Positions 1 to 13,516 are shown, counted from the first letter of the stretch. The stretch: 64,000 nt of DNA from Pogona vitticeps (GCF_051106095.1 NC_135785.1:185952045-186016044); one strand, 5' to 3'. The notes: generated by a model not told the origin, from the sequence alone. Numbers and translations: made by a program.

Positions 1-360
1 TTCCTCACAAGCAGGCGGCGGCGAATCGAGCATTTGGGTCAGGAAGAGGTCTCAGCGCCCCACACCTACCGCAACCTAGCTATCCTGCCTCTCGCCCTGG
101 TGAAGCAGAGGCAGTTGTGCCTCTGAGCATGTGCGTGGTCTTCAACCTGATTTATTTATAAGTTTCAGCCCGCCTTTGAAGGTGTACAGTACAGTACTTT
201 CAGAGCTGTGCGATCCCAAATAAACGAAACGGCGAAGTTCAGCAGCAGTTTAAAGGCGAAACAGTTAATTCTAGCCTTACCAAGGGTGGCCCGTCACAAA
301 CACCAACATGTTGGGATTGTATCCACATAATAAACACAAGTCCTGCGGTGTTAAAAAGCA

Positions 361-379
361 GTTTTATTCCAATGGGCAG
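361..379 (+). repeat. 19 bp direct repeat, copy 1
   Basis: The sequence GTTTTATTCCAATGGGCAG is found here and again, identical, at 922-940. The pair brackets the tRNA-Val gene. The flanks on either side are not obviously alike, so this is either the remnant of a duplication or a short motif of an unrecognised element. Confidence 0.8.
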
Positions 380-565
380 AGCTGTCACTATTCAATTTTC
401 TGCTACATAAAGTATTAGCTTCATTTATTATGTAGTATCAACATCACTTTTAATTAATTAACTGCAAGCGGATAGGGAGAATGAGCTAGAATTTCTTCAC
501 CTGCAGGGCTCCTCGTGATCAGAAACAGTTGGCAGACAAACATGTGAAAATGGCCGAAGAAAGGC

Positions 566-570
566 AAAAA
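566..570 (-). terminator. RNA polymerase III terminator of tRNA-Val
   Basis: Read on the minus strand, a run of five T begins 7 bases after the 3' end of the tRNA. This is the usual Pol III stop signal and supports the tRNA being an expressed gene rather than a SINE fragment. Confidence 0.8.
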
Positions 571-576
571 TTTAAG

Positions 577-649
577 TGGTTCCACTGGGGCTCGAACCCA
601 GGACCTTCTGCGTGTAAAGCAGACGTGATAACCACTACACTATGGAACC
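577..649 (-). tRNA. tRNA-Val, anticodon TAC
   Basis: On the minus strand these 73 bases fold as a standard tRNA. The acceptor arms GGTTCCA and TGGAACC pair. The D-arm contains the A box TAGTGTAGTGG, and the T-arm contains the B box GGTTCGAGCCC. The anticodon loop TTTACAC carries TAC, which reads valine codons. There is no intron, CCA is not encoded, and a T5 terminator follows. From memory the sequence is nearly the same as vertebrate tRNA-Val-TAC. It is the only tRNA gene seen in the window; other B-box-like sequences belong to SINEs. Confidence 0.96.
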
Positions 650-3600
650 GCTGCGGCAACAGCCTTTCCAGCCAGCCTCCTTCTGTTATGCCGAAGTGCT
701 TCCCACTTTGACGCTTCTTTTTTTCTACAGGGTCCTTGATGTTCCGCCCACTTTCAGCACAAACGGAGTCTCTGGCTAAACTAAGCTGTAAAAAAAGGCT
801 GGGATGAAGACATTTCCACCTCATCAAGAATTTATTAGTTTTGACGTAACACTTTCCCGAGGAGTTTGCTTTTAAAGGTAGAGGCTCCAGAGCTAGCTTT
901 TAATAAAATGTTATTGAGTCTGTTTTATTCCAATGGGCAGCTTTGCACATACGTTCACGTTATATATATACAGTATATATATCGTCCAAAGCGCGGGTGT
1001 GTGTATCCGACTTGACGTTTGATAAAAACACAGGCACGAAAAGGTCCTCCTGCTTTTGCAGCTAAAGTACAAAACTTATTTATTTCAAGTTCAATATGGA
1101 ATAAAAGTATTATTGTTTCATAGCTACGAACATCAAATAGGAAAGATAATGGGATGTACCTCCACCAATAATCATCAATCCAATAATTTCAGCATGTTTT
1201 TTTTTTTTAAAGGCAGCATCCCACCCTTTCCAGGAAAAGTGAACACAAATAGCATCCTGGCAGAATTAAGATAGGTATGTTTTAACTTAAAAGGTCATCT
1301 TGTATATCATAAAATGGAAAATAAAAGTCCAGGGGCATATAGTAATGCAGTGTCAGGAAAATAAAATCCCAAGATTTTTTCTGAAGTGAATTGGGGACTT
1401 AGGCTGTTTTCCCACAACCATCAGCAACTGAAATACAGCCCAGAAAACTAAAAGCCACAGCCATGGCGTGGGTGGCAAGAGATTCTGCAGCAGTGTACAC
1501 GAAGGGCTATGCACTTTCAGGTCCTTGGATGTGGGCTCGGTATTTGTGTCTAGAGGCAGACTAAGTTGTATGCATATTCCACAGGCAAGGGCAAGAAAAT
1601 GCTGGAGAAGGACTGCAGTGGAAATTTTCTTGTTCCATTTTCAGAAATGCTTACTCAACTATGAGGGCTAGAAGCCTTCTCCATCTGAAAAAGACAGTGG
1701 GAGGGAGGAAATTTCTGATTGTCAGAAATCTGCCGAGGGGACATGCCAATAACTTGTCAAATACTTGAACAAACCTATAGTAGTAAATTAAAGGTACAGG
1801 TGCTTATCACAACAGTCCCCATAGCCATCCACCCAGTTTTTTAAAAATGCAGAAATCTTTATCAAACCTTAGCAACAAATGAGGAACAAGTTTTCTGTAA
1901 ACCTAATGCCTCTGAATTGCCTCTTTCAAGGCCAAACTACAGTACTCCCAAATCCTTTGCACCATAATAAAGTAATTTTTTCAATAATATACTGTTCCAG
2001 AGAAAATCCATTTATTTCCCAGATACTGTGAGGACTGCAGCTAAACTCAGAGAGAACAGGAAACCCCAAGGAAGGGATCAGAGGATGTGATAATCACTGA
2101 TACTCATAAAGTCACAGATCCCTGGCCCCACTTCACAACAGGACATGGACCACAAAAATCTTGTGGTTACTTAACCTGTGGCTTATTTTTGAGCAATGGT
2201 GCACACAGATTAGCAAACTAGCTAGATTTCTCTTCATGACCACCCAAGGGATGGCAGATGATGGAGAGCAGCAGAGGTCCAAGCATCAGTACCTTGGCCC
2301 ACATAATTAAGCTGAATAAGTCCAGGAAAACAAGAGCCAAATCTGTATCCTTTGTTTCCGAAGCCTTCAGCCCAAACCATTGCACAGTAGGAGTGAAACA
2401 GACTATTAAACGGTAGAAATGAACAATAATACTGAACCATTAACATGAACACTGTTTGAAATAAAGTGCATACAGAGAACCTGGGGAGAGGGAGATGTAT
2501 TTATAAAGGATAAGGAAACAGGAAAGAATTTACAGAAAAACAGAATAACATTTGGGTAAAAGTACAACCAGCAGAAAATAATGAAGTGTAGAAATGTACG
2601 GAGCCTCCCTGAAATACACATTTAGGACTAAAGGAGGACAATCTAAAAGGAAAAAGCATAAAGCACAGTGTGAAACAAAGCATGAAACATATTGTGAGGC
2701 ATGAGGCATAAAGCAAGGTGTGAGGCCCACTTTCACAGCAAAGCCCCACAGCAACCTAAGTGTACCCAATTAATGAATCACAGGCCCAAACTTTCTAGTA
2801 CTTCAGTGAACGCTCTGGTTTTTTTAGGGTAGGCTTAGGCACAAGCAGTTACTACTAATAAGCAGGCCTCTTCTTTAAAACTAGGAAACCAATAAAAAGA
2901 TAATGCAGCCCCTTCAATTATTAAGGGAGTTCAAGCCATCAGGTCATGGAAGATGCTGAGAAGGGGAGGGGGTACTTGATGCCTTCGCACTCATGTCAAT
3001 TAAGAAGTACAGTATATAAACATCAATAACACACACAGGCTGTACTTGTGCCTATCTTTAAATACTGTTACTATTAAAATTGCTTGTCTGCTACAAATAA
3101 ATTTGAAAAGAGAAAATACTCTGATCTGGAATGAAATATACATGGCTTGTGCTGCCGCTTACAAGATGGAATTTACCAGGCCATTCTCCTAATTAAAATT
3201 ATTATGAACTGCTTTTATTTTTAAATTGAAGGGATTTTCTTACTGAACAATATGTTAATGCCATAGGGAAATGTATCGTACAAGTACTGCTCCCTACAGT
3301 TTAGGGAGTACAAATTAGATCAGGGAGACCTCTTAATTCTTTTTAACTCCAACTATGAAATAGTCCAGTTGATGAATTTTAAAAAATTAAATTGAATTTT
3401 TAGATGTTAATTAACCTAAAATCAGTACCTCTACAGCTTTTCCCCCAAAAATTTGCACTTACTACATTTTTTTTAAATAAACATGTACTAGAGAGCACAA
3501 TGTGAGATCCTCTTTTGCAATAATTTACCTACAAAGCAGAGTATAGTGTTCTGTCAGCAGAGGGCTGTCACTGCTCACCGAGAGTAGAATAACCATTAAT

Positions 3601-3805
3601 TACTTTCTTTGTACCTTACTGTAAAATACAGGACCATATTTGATACATTAAATTCTGCCTGCCTGCTCAGTTCATAAACACATGGTGATTGTTTCTGTTC
3701 TCAGAATAAACTCTGAATTATCACCATGCTCATGTGAAAAAAATTGTATATGTATATATGTACGTACTGTACAGCTATTAAAGCAATAGTATGTGCTGGG
3801 AGAAT

Positions 3806-3807
<2 letters not shown>
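650..3807. other. upstream DNA, no gene recognised
   Basis: This is AT-rich non-coding DNA. It holds the second copy of the 19 bp direct repeat (922-940), a short (TA)n tract near 960-980, and a degenerate run of about 10-bp near-repeats at 2645-2735. An ATG at 1149 opens with Met-Gly-Cys like PPEF proteins, but no splice donor in the phase required by PPEF1 exon 2 follows it. Confidence 0.5.

Positions 3808-3876
<69 letters not shown>
3808..3876. repeat. (CA)n microsatellite
   Basis: An uninterrupted CA dinucleotide tract of about 34 units. It explains the open frames read across it on both strands. Confidence 0.98.
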
Positions 3877-3879
<3 letters not shown>

Positions 3880-6800
3880 GGCCTCAGATGCCTGAAGGCA
3901 GCAGAAACATTGATGATCACACGTTAGTTTGGCTTCTTATACATTACCCAAAAGGAAGATACAAATATTCAAACAAGGGAGGAAAAGAGGACATACATTC
4001 TAATTTTGCAACTGTACATAAAGCAGTGCCTGAAACACAGGTGTTAAAGGCATAGAATTTTCATTCAGTATAAAGATGTGCTGATTGTGATGTTTGTGCG
4101 AATTGATTTCTTAGATAAAAAAATACAAGAAGGTTAAATTGAATTCACACCTGTTTCCTCAGGTTGCTTGTTATCATGATCCTGTTTGTAGGCAATTTGA
4201 GATGTAGCTAGAGTCTTCACCTCTTTTTTGTTCCCATTATTGTAGGTAGTCCTCCAATAAAGGCAGAGGTACAAAGTATCTATTAGTCCAGACAACCAAA
4301 GAGATATTTGATCTAGGAGAACTTGCTAGATTAGATCCAAGGGTTCATGCCAATGTCACAGTTGTGTAAACTGTATGTTATCTTTAGGCATTATTTTGCT
4401 GATACATTTGTGCAACACCATATACGAATAAAGAAAGGAATGTTTTTTGAGAACTAAAGTCCTTATGATATAACAGTATTTTACTGTCTACTAAATAAGA
4501 AGTTGTCATCAAAGCTCATTTGTTCCAATACCATGTTTCTAACAGCCAAATGCTCCTTGGAAAACCACAGGGAAGAAATGATCATGAAGATGACAAGGAT
4601 TCCTCTGTTGACTATTGTTTATCCTCAGTACTTGGTACTCAGAGTTACACTGCTTCAGAAAGTAGACTAAACTTCCATTGTATCTGGACCCCATATTCTG
4701 CATTTCATTTTCCACTGAACTCACTGCTTACTTCTACCTTGCGTATACTTATAGTTCAGGATAATACTGCATACATCTAATGAAGTGGACATTAGTCCAT
4801 ACAAGTAATAAATTCATTAATCTGCAAGATGCCCCCATCCTCTTTCTTGTCTTTGCTTCAACAGACATGATTACTGCTGTGGAAGCAGCATTTCTGTCTC
4901 TGTTTTGCTCCTTTCCAAATTTTAGTCTCTCTTCCCATACTTAAGCTTCACATCACATTTTAGCTTCTGTACTATGGCTAAATGCCAGTTTGTGCTTCAT
5001 CATTACTGCAATGGGTGTTGTTGAGGAAAAGAGACCCCACAGCTCTCTCTGATACAAGGCAGATAGGTTCAGTTACAGATCCGGAGAGTGCGGTAAACAA
5101 CAAAGATCCAATACATCATTCTGCCTGTCTGCCTACCCTGCTGTTGTATCTGTAATACAGAGCTCTTATTTCAGGTTGGATGAAGGAAAGGAGCTGTTTG
5201 CAATCCACCATTGCTGAAAAAGGATGTCTCGGGAATGTTTTGCCTACATAAAAGTAAGGCAGGCACAAAAGTGACCGCTCTGGAGACAGCTGGAGTGTCT
5301 ATTGCTTTCGTGTTGTGTTCTGTCCACTCTGCTGAAGAAGAAAGCATGTTTACAATACTTGCAACAAACCTCTTTGCTGATACAGTGGAAGAAAGCAGGT
5401 AATTTCTTTGTGGTCTTCTATTTTCATAGATACGTTCCAGTTACTAATTCTTTAAAAATCAAATTAATGTCAGTTGTCAGACTGCATGATGTAACAAAGG
5501 CTGTGATCCTAAATATGTTTCTTTTGAAGGAAATCCCATTGTTTTAAAAAAATATTTATTTCTAAGTATATATATATCTATAGTGTTTAGACAGATATAA
5601 AGCAGAAACCCTTTATATATTTATTTTAATGTTAATTATAGCATTGCAGAGTTAAGCACTACTTATTAACCATAGTTTATTGCCATTGTTCAGTCTATCA
5701 TTTTATTCTGGCATGTAACTAGAATACATACACATACACACACATACACTTTGGTGAGGTGCTGAATCAATTCATGTACAGTATTTCCTGAAAGAGCCTT
5801 ATTGACGTTTGAACATTGTTCATGTAATGCGTGTTAATCTAATTTTGTGCTTGCATCATCAAAACAACAGTGAAAAACCCCATAAAATTCCACAGAATTC
5901 TTCTGTCTAGTTTTTCTATAGGGGAAAAATCACTGCTACTTCAGAAATTAATTAATTGTTAGCCGTTCTCTAATAACCACTATTGTCTATTCCTTTAATC
6001 CTATATTACGATAGGATTGGACATGAGTAGCTATTCCTCAGCATAACTATAAATTGAATGCCATGCTTCCAGCTTTATGCCTCATCTGTTTTTATTTTTG
6101 ACTTAGCTTTTCTTTGGTTTGTTCCTCCACACCTATACACAACTGTAGGTTTTCCATATCTAAAATAAAAATTATTGGGTTTCAACTTTGACTAGAACTT
6201 GAATATTTTCTGCACTGCAAGTATTTACATAGACACAGATATGATGAATCCTGTGAAGATAATTCAGGAGTGAGGAATTGAAAATTTGCAGATTTTACAG
6301 CTGTTTTGTGGAATGCAACTTAAAAGTCTTAATACAAACAGCAACATTCAAAATTATTCTAGACAAGCCATTTGGTTCTTTTGCAATGCCACTCCCAAGT
6401 GCACTTTAACTCTTCCTGCATGCTTCATCCCAGCTTTGCCTATAGAAAGCCCTTCTATCCACCATAATATTAGAGTGCATGTTTAGAGGCAGTATATCTT
6501 TGAATTCTGCAAAGGATACAAGTAGAGAAATGTCATGGCTATCAGCCGCAGAGACATCTGATTGGCTGTTTTTCAAGTACAGTAGTTTAATTGTTCTTAT
6601 ACTATATACCAGTAAAATAAAAGCATCAGTTTTTCATGACTCAGTAAGTCATATAGTATTCACCTGGGTTTTCTGCTAAACAAGGCAGTTACAGGATTGC
6701 AGCTTCTTGCTATTTTCTTGCTTCACAGCCTTATTTCTCTCCCAGATTCTCCAACCAAATATTATTTCCCTTCCAAAAAATTCCTTCCCTATCCCCAATT

Positions 6801-7904
6801 CTCCCAAACCATTTCCTCTTGCAAATAGATTCCTCAGGTACCAACTTAAAAGGAATTTAAGAAAACCCAGTTTTGATCACACCTACTAAATTATACCAGT
6901 GCTGCCTCTCCTATGGTCTTAACCAATGATGCCTCACCCTATGCATTATTTCCTCTTTTCTTTCAGCACTGCATCCACCTTTAAAATCCAGAAGAGTTAA
7001 AATGGGCTGCTACAAATCAGTGCTCATAGCCCATGCCATACTGAGACAGCCTCCTCCTCTTTTTACCCTACCTCCATAGGGCACATTCACACCAGTGTAG
7101 GTAAGTTTTCAAGCAGTCTTCTGGTGACACCCAAGGAAATGTAAATCTTCATGTTATTTTTGGCATCTACATTCACTCAGCCACAAGTATTCTTATTTAT
7201 TATTTTTATTTAATCAAGTGATATGCATGTATGCCAGTCATACAGTTTGGTTTTGCCTATAATATGATAGCAATGTTTCTGGAACACAACTTGAATTCTT
7301 GTTTATTGTACAGCAGTATATACTTTTTGTTGTTGTGTTTTAGATCTCATTGTAATTGTAAAAATTATTCACTTATGGTAATTTTAGGGGCTATTTGAAA
7401 TGGAAGGACGAAGTTACGTCTGAGAGTAATGATTATGAATTCTTATTAGTACAGACTTAATTGGAATTTAAATTTCCTATATGCGTACTTTAGAATCATG
7501 AGAGGGCATAATAATATCTCAAGTACTGTAGCTGATAATCAGTGGTAGAAGTAAAAACAAAATCTTGTGGTTTGAAATGTTCATTTGAAGATATAGTTTC
7601 ACAACTACAGCTCCAAAGTTTGTTATGATCTGAGCTTCAAAGCCTTAGTTATTGAGTGATACTATATATATTTTAAAAGCAGTTAAAATTCAGATTGTGC
7701 AAATGAATCAATAGTAATACTTAAGAATGTCTCTTCATCAGAGCCTTGGCTCCAAGACATGAAATGTTGATACCTGCTGTACATACTGAGAGGGCCATAG
7801 AGGGTTACAACTTCAGGATTATATGATTTTAAGACTTGTTCAATGATTTAAATGAATTTAAGTATGCCCATATGTTTTACATTTGTAATAATTAATAAAA
7901 ATAA

Positions 7905-8005
7905 TTATGTGCCATCTGGTCTTTTCTGACACATCGTGACCCTTTCGAGGGTTATCCAAGTACGTATAGAGTACTCAATAGTGGCTTCCTTTTCCTATCT
8001 TTGTG
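7905..8005 (-). repeat. possible RTE-BovB-type 3' fragment
   Basis: The stretch with GTGCCATCTGGTC and the CGTGACCCTTTCGAGGGTT-like block resembles the reverse complement of BovB LINE 3' ends, as judged from memory. It is short and diverged. Confidence 0.35.
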
Positions 8006-9079
8006 GAGGGAAGGTAGGAAGCATAGTGGTAACAGGTATGCCTACTGGTTTCAGACACCTTGACTTTACTGAAATAGAATAGTAACAATGATCCCATCTC
8101 TGATATCGCTTCACTCTATTGTGTTTGATAATAACTTTTCTACTTGGTAACATCTGTAAATACACAGGAGAACATCTGACCCAAGGATATAGATATTTAA
8201 ACCACTTACTTCAATTAGCATGGACACATCTATGTCTCTGTTGGAATATGACCAAGAGCCACACTCCACATTTTCCAAGAACAAAGGCTCCCACATATTG
8301 TATATACCTTAATAATACCTAGTGTGTTTTATTAACCAATACAAGTGTTTCTTTTCCAGATGCTTGGGAAAATCATCCCATATTTGGGGTAACACACCAT
8401 GTGGGGTGCACCCAGAGTGAAATTTCAGTTTACATGTTCAATGCAGGAAGGTTAACACAGGGAAAAGTGGTCCTCAGAAATCCTGGGCCAAAAGATATAA
8501 TTAGAATTCTGAAGTCTGCTAAATCTTCACAATTTGATGGATAAATGATTGTGTATTTTTAAGATTTTTTTCAACAGCTCAGTTGAGTTAAACTGTATAA
8601 AGCTTGTTTGGACAGACAGCCTATACCAGCAGATGCCAAATGTTCAGCATCAGGCCCTCTTTTTGATTCTGTGAAACCTTCATACCTTACCACCTATAAT
8701 TAAAAATTAATACAAATGTAACAAAAATACTTTTAACCAAAATAGGGAGTTTTAAGAAAAGAAATTCTAATGCTATCACACTAATTTGTTTGCAGTGAAA
8801 ACACATTATGTCATTGATTTATGAAAATCTCAGTTTTGTGCCCCCCTCAGATTTTTTTCAAGCCTGCTGACACACCAAGTTTGGAGGGGTGGGAAAGCTG
8901 TATTAATGCTGTGATGCTGAGAAAGCTTTCAGGACAGGAAAATTGGGTTATGTAGGAGAAATATTTAGCAAATTGAATATTAACACCAGTTTTAATGGAT
9001 TTGATTGATTTTTGATGGAACTAAAGATAAGACTATTATAGAAAGTGTTGTCACAGAAAAGGTAATTATCAGTGTGCTT

Positions 9080-9165
9080 ACTCTGATCATCAAGAGGCAT
9101 AGTGGGAAATCAAACTCCCTACCTTTTACTCCTCATAGATCACTGAGCTATCCAGCAGGCAAACT
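9080..9165 (-). repeat. old tRNA-derived SINE relic
   Basis: Read in reverse, it contains CTGGATAGCTCAGTG followed by GGGAGTTTGATTTCCCACT. This matches the tRNA-like head of MIR-type or squamate tRNA SINEs, and a better copy lies at 42585. It is diverged and short. Confidence 0.55.
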
Positions 9166-10417
9166 GCATTTTATTTTTTAGCTATTTTTGAATGTTGTTT
9201 GTATTAGTTTTCTGCTGATAATGCTTTATGAGAGTTGAAAATTTCACATTTTGAACATTACTCCCAGAATCTCTGGTGCTGGCTGATAAGATTCAAGGAG
9301 CTATAATACAAAATAATTGCCATTTCCAAGTTCTGGTTTTGCCTTCCCATGCTGCATTATAGGTTAAAAACTATTTTATTATTATAAATGGACAAGAACA
9401 TTAGGCCTTGAAGGACCAGATGCAATTTATTTAAATAAATGACCAAAATCCTATTATTTATGGCTGCAAGGGTAAATCTATTGATATAAATCTCAGTAGC
9501 AAATTGCTACTATTTCCAAAGTTGGCATTTGCATTTGGTGTGTGATAAAAATGCAAATGTCAATTTCATAAGTGGTAGTGATTTGCCACTGAAATTTACA
9601 CTCAATGTAATTTACTCTTCAGATGGATTATCAGTATTAGTTGATCTATTAATTTTTATTGCTAATATTGTAGGCACTACTTTTAGCTTTATGGTACAGT
9701 AGCAGTATACACACTTCACAGAGATTTAAATCTGAGAAGAGCAACAAAACCTAACATTAACATAATTAGTTGAGTTTCTGTGTCACACCAGCAAAAGGAG
9801 TAACTATATGTATTTAATGGTTCCAGTTACCATGTCAACATACCACTGGGCCATGTGGCACCCTTATTTAATACCAGTTTAAGCACAATAAAGCACTAAA
9901 AACCCTCCTATATTTAATTCTGGAAGTGGTCTACCTCTTCATTAGTGTTCCCCCTGAAATCTACCTTTGGTATTTCAACAGTTTTGTGGAACATAACATA
10001 CATAGCCTTTAAGAAAATAACCTGTCCTGTACACAGAATGGCATCACACCTCTAAATTAGGTGACCATGTAATTTGTTTCTTACCCTGACTCTAGTTCTG
10101 CAACGAATGTGAAGAGAATAAGTTATGGGATAATAGTGCAGATTACTGACAAAAGCAGATGTGTTCCTTGATGCCTTCATTAATGCATGGATAATCTGCA
10201 TTGGTATTTCTGCTGCACTGCTGCATGATGGCCAATTATATGCTATCTCTTTTGCCACATTCTCTTATCTTTCAATAGGGCTAATGGGAGGAGTGGTCCT
10301 TCGTGGAATTGTGGTATATTGAGATGAATATAAAGAGAATATGGTTTCGGTAATACTACTGGTTGAAAGAAACCTGTAAGGACAATTTGAGTCAGGTGTC
10401 CAGTCTCTACGGAAGTC

Positions 10418-10469
10418 ATGGGATGTGGCACATCTAGTACGAAGAACCAAATGAACAAATCAGAAAAAG
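10418..10469 (+). CDS. PPEF1: PPEF1 coding exon 1 (start codon, acylation signal)
   Basis: The ATG is followed by MGCGTSSTK, the form expected for Gly2 myristoylation with Cys3 palmitoylation; Ser6 fits the myristoylation rule. The exon ends after one base of a codon at AAAAAG/GTAAAA. That phase is what exon 2 needs, and the joined codon is GCT (Ala). Human PPEF1 starts MGCSSSSTK. The 5' end of the transcribed exon was not determined; a possible acceptor ends at about 10394. Confidence 0.92.
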
Positions 10470-13469
10470 GTAAAATCTTTCTCTGAACTTGCCCTTCTAT
10501 GGTGTCATAATTATGCATTATATATTGAAATATTTCTTAGTCAAGACCAACCAGAATGGAGGCATGCATCTATCATCATGGATTCTACAGGCTTCCACAA
10601 TATATCTCTAGGTCTGCCTACATTATGCAAATCAGCCAGATTCTTATTAGGGAGATCAGAAATGATGTTTGGGTACAAGTAGATAATTAAAAAGCATTAG
10701 CCAGTTTCAGAGAATGAGACACTCTGAGACATTTTGCACCAAGGAGTCCTGCTGCCTCTTGCAAGAGCACCAAAAGAAAATGTTAAACAGGACCTTAAAT
10801 GACATTTCCTTAAGTTTTCTCCTTTGAAAGTCATCCAAAATCCCACTTCTCTAATTTTCTTTTATTGTCCATATAGCCCCTAATGAAACAATTCTTGACC
10901 AGAATAGCAATGCTTCTAGAACTGATCAGGAGAGATGCATTTTTATTGTGTGTAGAAATGCAAATGGCTCCTTGTAGAAAGATTTCAGTGTGGTGCATAT
11001 GTTACAGGGTATGTGCCGATGAATTCACATTCTGAGCACACAGGGCAATCAACCAGAGGTGAGCTGAGGTGAGAAAGGAACACAGATGTCTTGGTGACCA
11101 ATCTGGGGAAAGACAAACTAATTAGAGCAGTGAATGTCAGAGTTCAATTTCCCCCACCTATTATATGTCTGTGGCAACACCCATAGAAGTCAACTCAGAT
11201 TCAGCTATTTAGATTAATTCTGTTGTAATTCATCAAGGCCTTTCAAAACATTTTCCCTATATCTTATTTGAAATTTCAATTTTGTGCTTCTGGTATAGCA
11301 AACAGATTATGGAAATAGTGACTGTTCCTCTCGGGAGTGATATTGATAGGTGTCATTGACCTAGGTCTCTCAAGTGTCAATTAACTTTATTAACAATCAA
11401 CAGCATTTCTACTTGAATGGGAATTGGAATAATGAAATCAGGAGCTATGACAAGGGTGATGTTCCAGGGAAACGCACCTGTCTGCCATGGCTACCATCTT
11501 CAAAGCAGGTTACTACTTGTTTAATAACAAAGGATATATGTAGAGCTCAGCACTCTGTACTGGTCCACAAAATAACTGTTTTAGCAGGTTCTTTGGTTTG
11601 AGTCTGAGTTTTACTGCAACATATTCACTGGTTCCTCACCAATGTAAATTAGCAGCACTCATTAAAATATTATTGCTGCTTATTTATAGATTGCTCATTT
11701 TAAGATTTAAAAAAACTCAAAATATGTATCTGTAAAAAAAATCTCATAAGTCATACTTTAACAGTTTTGTATACTCTGATGTTTTGGAATGATGTGTCTG
11801 CTGAAAAATAACAGTCCACTCCCCTTGTTAGTAAATCATACTTCAGGCAATGTTTATTTGATTAATTTAGAATGTATTTTCTTCAGAATGCTTGACGCAG
11901 CAACAGTGGTGGTTCGAGACACGTATTGAGACACATATGAAGGTGCTGAAGAGCAGCTGTGTCTTGGAAACTGTGTTCAAAACTTTGTATCCAAATTTCT
12001 GAATGTGAGAAACAGCATGACACGCAAATACCTGTACAGTGGTACCTCACAAAACGATTACCTCTCAGAACGATGAATCCGCATGATGACGATGTTTTGC
12101 GACCACTGTTTTGCTTCACAAAACAGTGATTCCTATGGGGGAATTACACTGACGGCAATTTGGTCCGTGCTTCAGGGACGGCTTTTTCGCAAGATAGCGA
12201 TTTAGAACAGCTGATTGATGGTTCACAAAATGGCTTCCCTAGGGGCGATCTTCGCAAAACGGATGTTTTCGGGCCCGTTTTTCACAAGACAGCAATTTAG
12301 AACAGCTGATCGGCAGTTCACAATGCGGCTTCCCTATGGGCGATCTTCGCAGGACGATGAGGTGTTTTCCCCATTGGAACGCATTATATGGGTTTCAATG
12401 CATTCCAATGGGAAAAGGCTTTTTGCTAGACGATGTTTTTGCTAAACAGCAATTTCAGTGGAATGAATTAACATCGTCTAGTAGGGCACCACTGTATTTT
12501 ACTCCTTAATTAAAATCTAATTGGTCACAGAGTAATATCTGACTTCAGACTTTATGTTGTCTATCAATAAAGAAATTTAACTGATAGGCCCAGGATTGTC
12601 CTGGAATCTTGAGGAAGTTATACAGGCCTCAAGTGTCACCACAACAGCATCCAATTGGTTGTCTCAACCAGAGTAGGTGCACTGAAGTAAAGGGATGTAC
12701 ATAAGTGTTAACTCACCATTCACCAACTGATCCTGGAGCCTTACTCCAGTGGGGAACTAGCAATTGGATTTAAACCACTTACTCCTACCCTTCTGCATAA
12801 GCCTGATAGCACCGAGGCCCTCTAACCTTGTCTCTTAAATAGATAGGACACAATACAAGTCTATGACAGTTGTATGAGCATATTTCTTGCCTTTGCAGCT
12901 TTAGAGAGACAAGTACTTACTCCTAGATTACTTGTGATAGGATTGTGTGGGTGTACCCTAAGACTCTCTGATGCGTTTATTCACTTCTAAGACAGCAGTC
13001 CCTTCCTCATCTTAATGCCACCTCAGCTGTGTTAAGATGGAGGACTTGTTTTCCTCAGAAAATCAAAGCCTATGCAACAGGATTGCTGTCATGGTGTTGT
13101 TGTTGTTGTTTTAAAAAAAGAGGTCTGTTATAGTGGTGATGTCTTTCCTGAAGATGTATCATATTGTGCTGGAAGCCACAAAAATGCCAAATAAGTGGTC
13201 TTTTATGGCCTGCCTTTTGTCCTTTGAAAGAAGAGAACACATTTCTACATGAGTACATTTATCTACAACTCACACTCTAGGTTCATTAAACTTCTTTGGG
13301 CCTGAAGCTTTGCAGTGTTGTGTGATTAATGCTGGAGACATTGTTAACTTATATTTCTTCTGTCTGTATAAACATTATTACATTTATACGTTTATTACAT
13401 TACATTTTATATTATATGTAAACCGCCCAGAGTAGACACATTCTAGATGGGTGGTATATAAATAAATAA

Positions 13470-13516
<47 letters not shown>

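Larger units (their letters stand above)
1..576. other. upstream DNA, no gene recognised
   Basis: The first about 130 bases are GC-richer and contain several CpGs, but no coding exon could be recognised on either strand. A short stretch near 150-185 resembles the 3' end of an L2-type LINE in reverse orientation. The rest is AT-rich. A 19-base sequence at 361-379 recurs exactly at 922-940, on the other side of the tRNA gene. Confidence 0.5.
3877..10417. other. upstream DNA and probable 5' non-coding part of PPEF1
   Basis: No coding exon was recognised in this AT-rich stretch. PPEF1 must have a promoter and 5' untranslated sequence somewhere upstream of 10418, but neither could be placed. A reptile-type palindromic repeat fragment lies near 5488-5548, a possible BovB-derived fragment near 7905-8005, and a tRNA-SINE relic near 9080-9165. 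Confidence 0.5.

Noticed and set aside
1149-1274. Met-Gly-Cys start (MGCTSTNNHQS) as PPEF1 first exon
   Set aside because: No donor leaves the exon in phase 1 as exon 2 requires; the GTGAAC at 1239 is phase 0 and the GTATGT at 1275 follows an in-frame stop. The exon at 10418 fits fully.
2645-2735. CRISPR-like or minisatellite array
   Set aside because: Near-repeats around AAAGCA and GTGTGAGGC are short and irregular; no constant repeat with unique spacers, and the genome is a vertebrate one.
3554-3567. TCAGCAGAGGGCTG as a CTCF site
   Set aside because: It matches most of the core consensus, but a single 14-base match with two mismatches in 64 kb is not evidence of binding.
3672-4055. Cys-Val and Thr-His repeat proteins on the two strands
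   Set aside because: They are translations of the (CA)n microsatellite.
1-10417. RS1 (retinoschisin), expected upstream of PPEF1 by human order
   Set aside because: No discoidin-domain exon or signal-peptide exon could be recognised on either strand; it may lie beyond the window or have only untranslated parts here.
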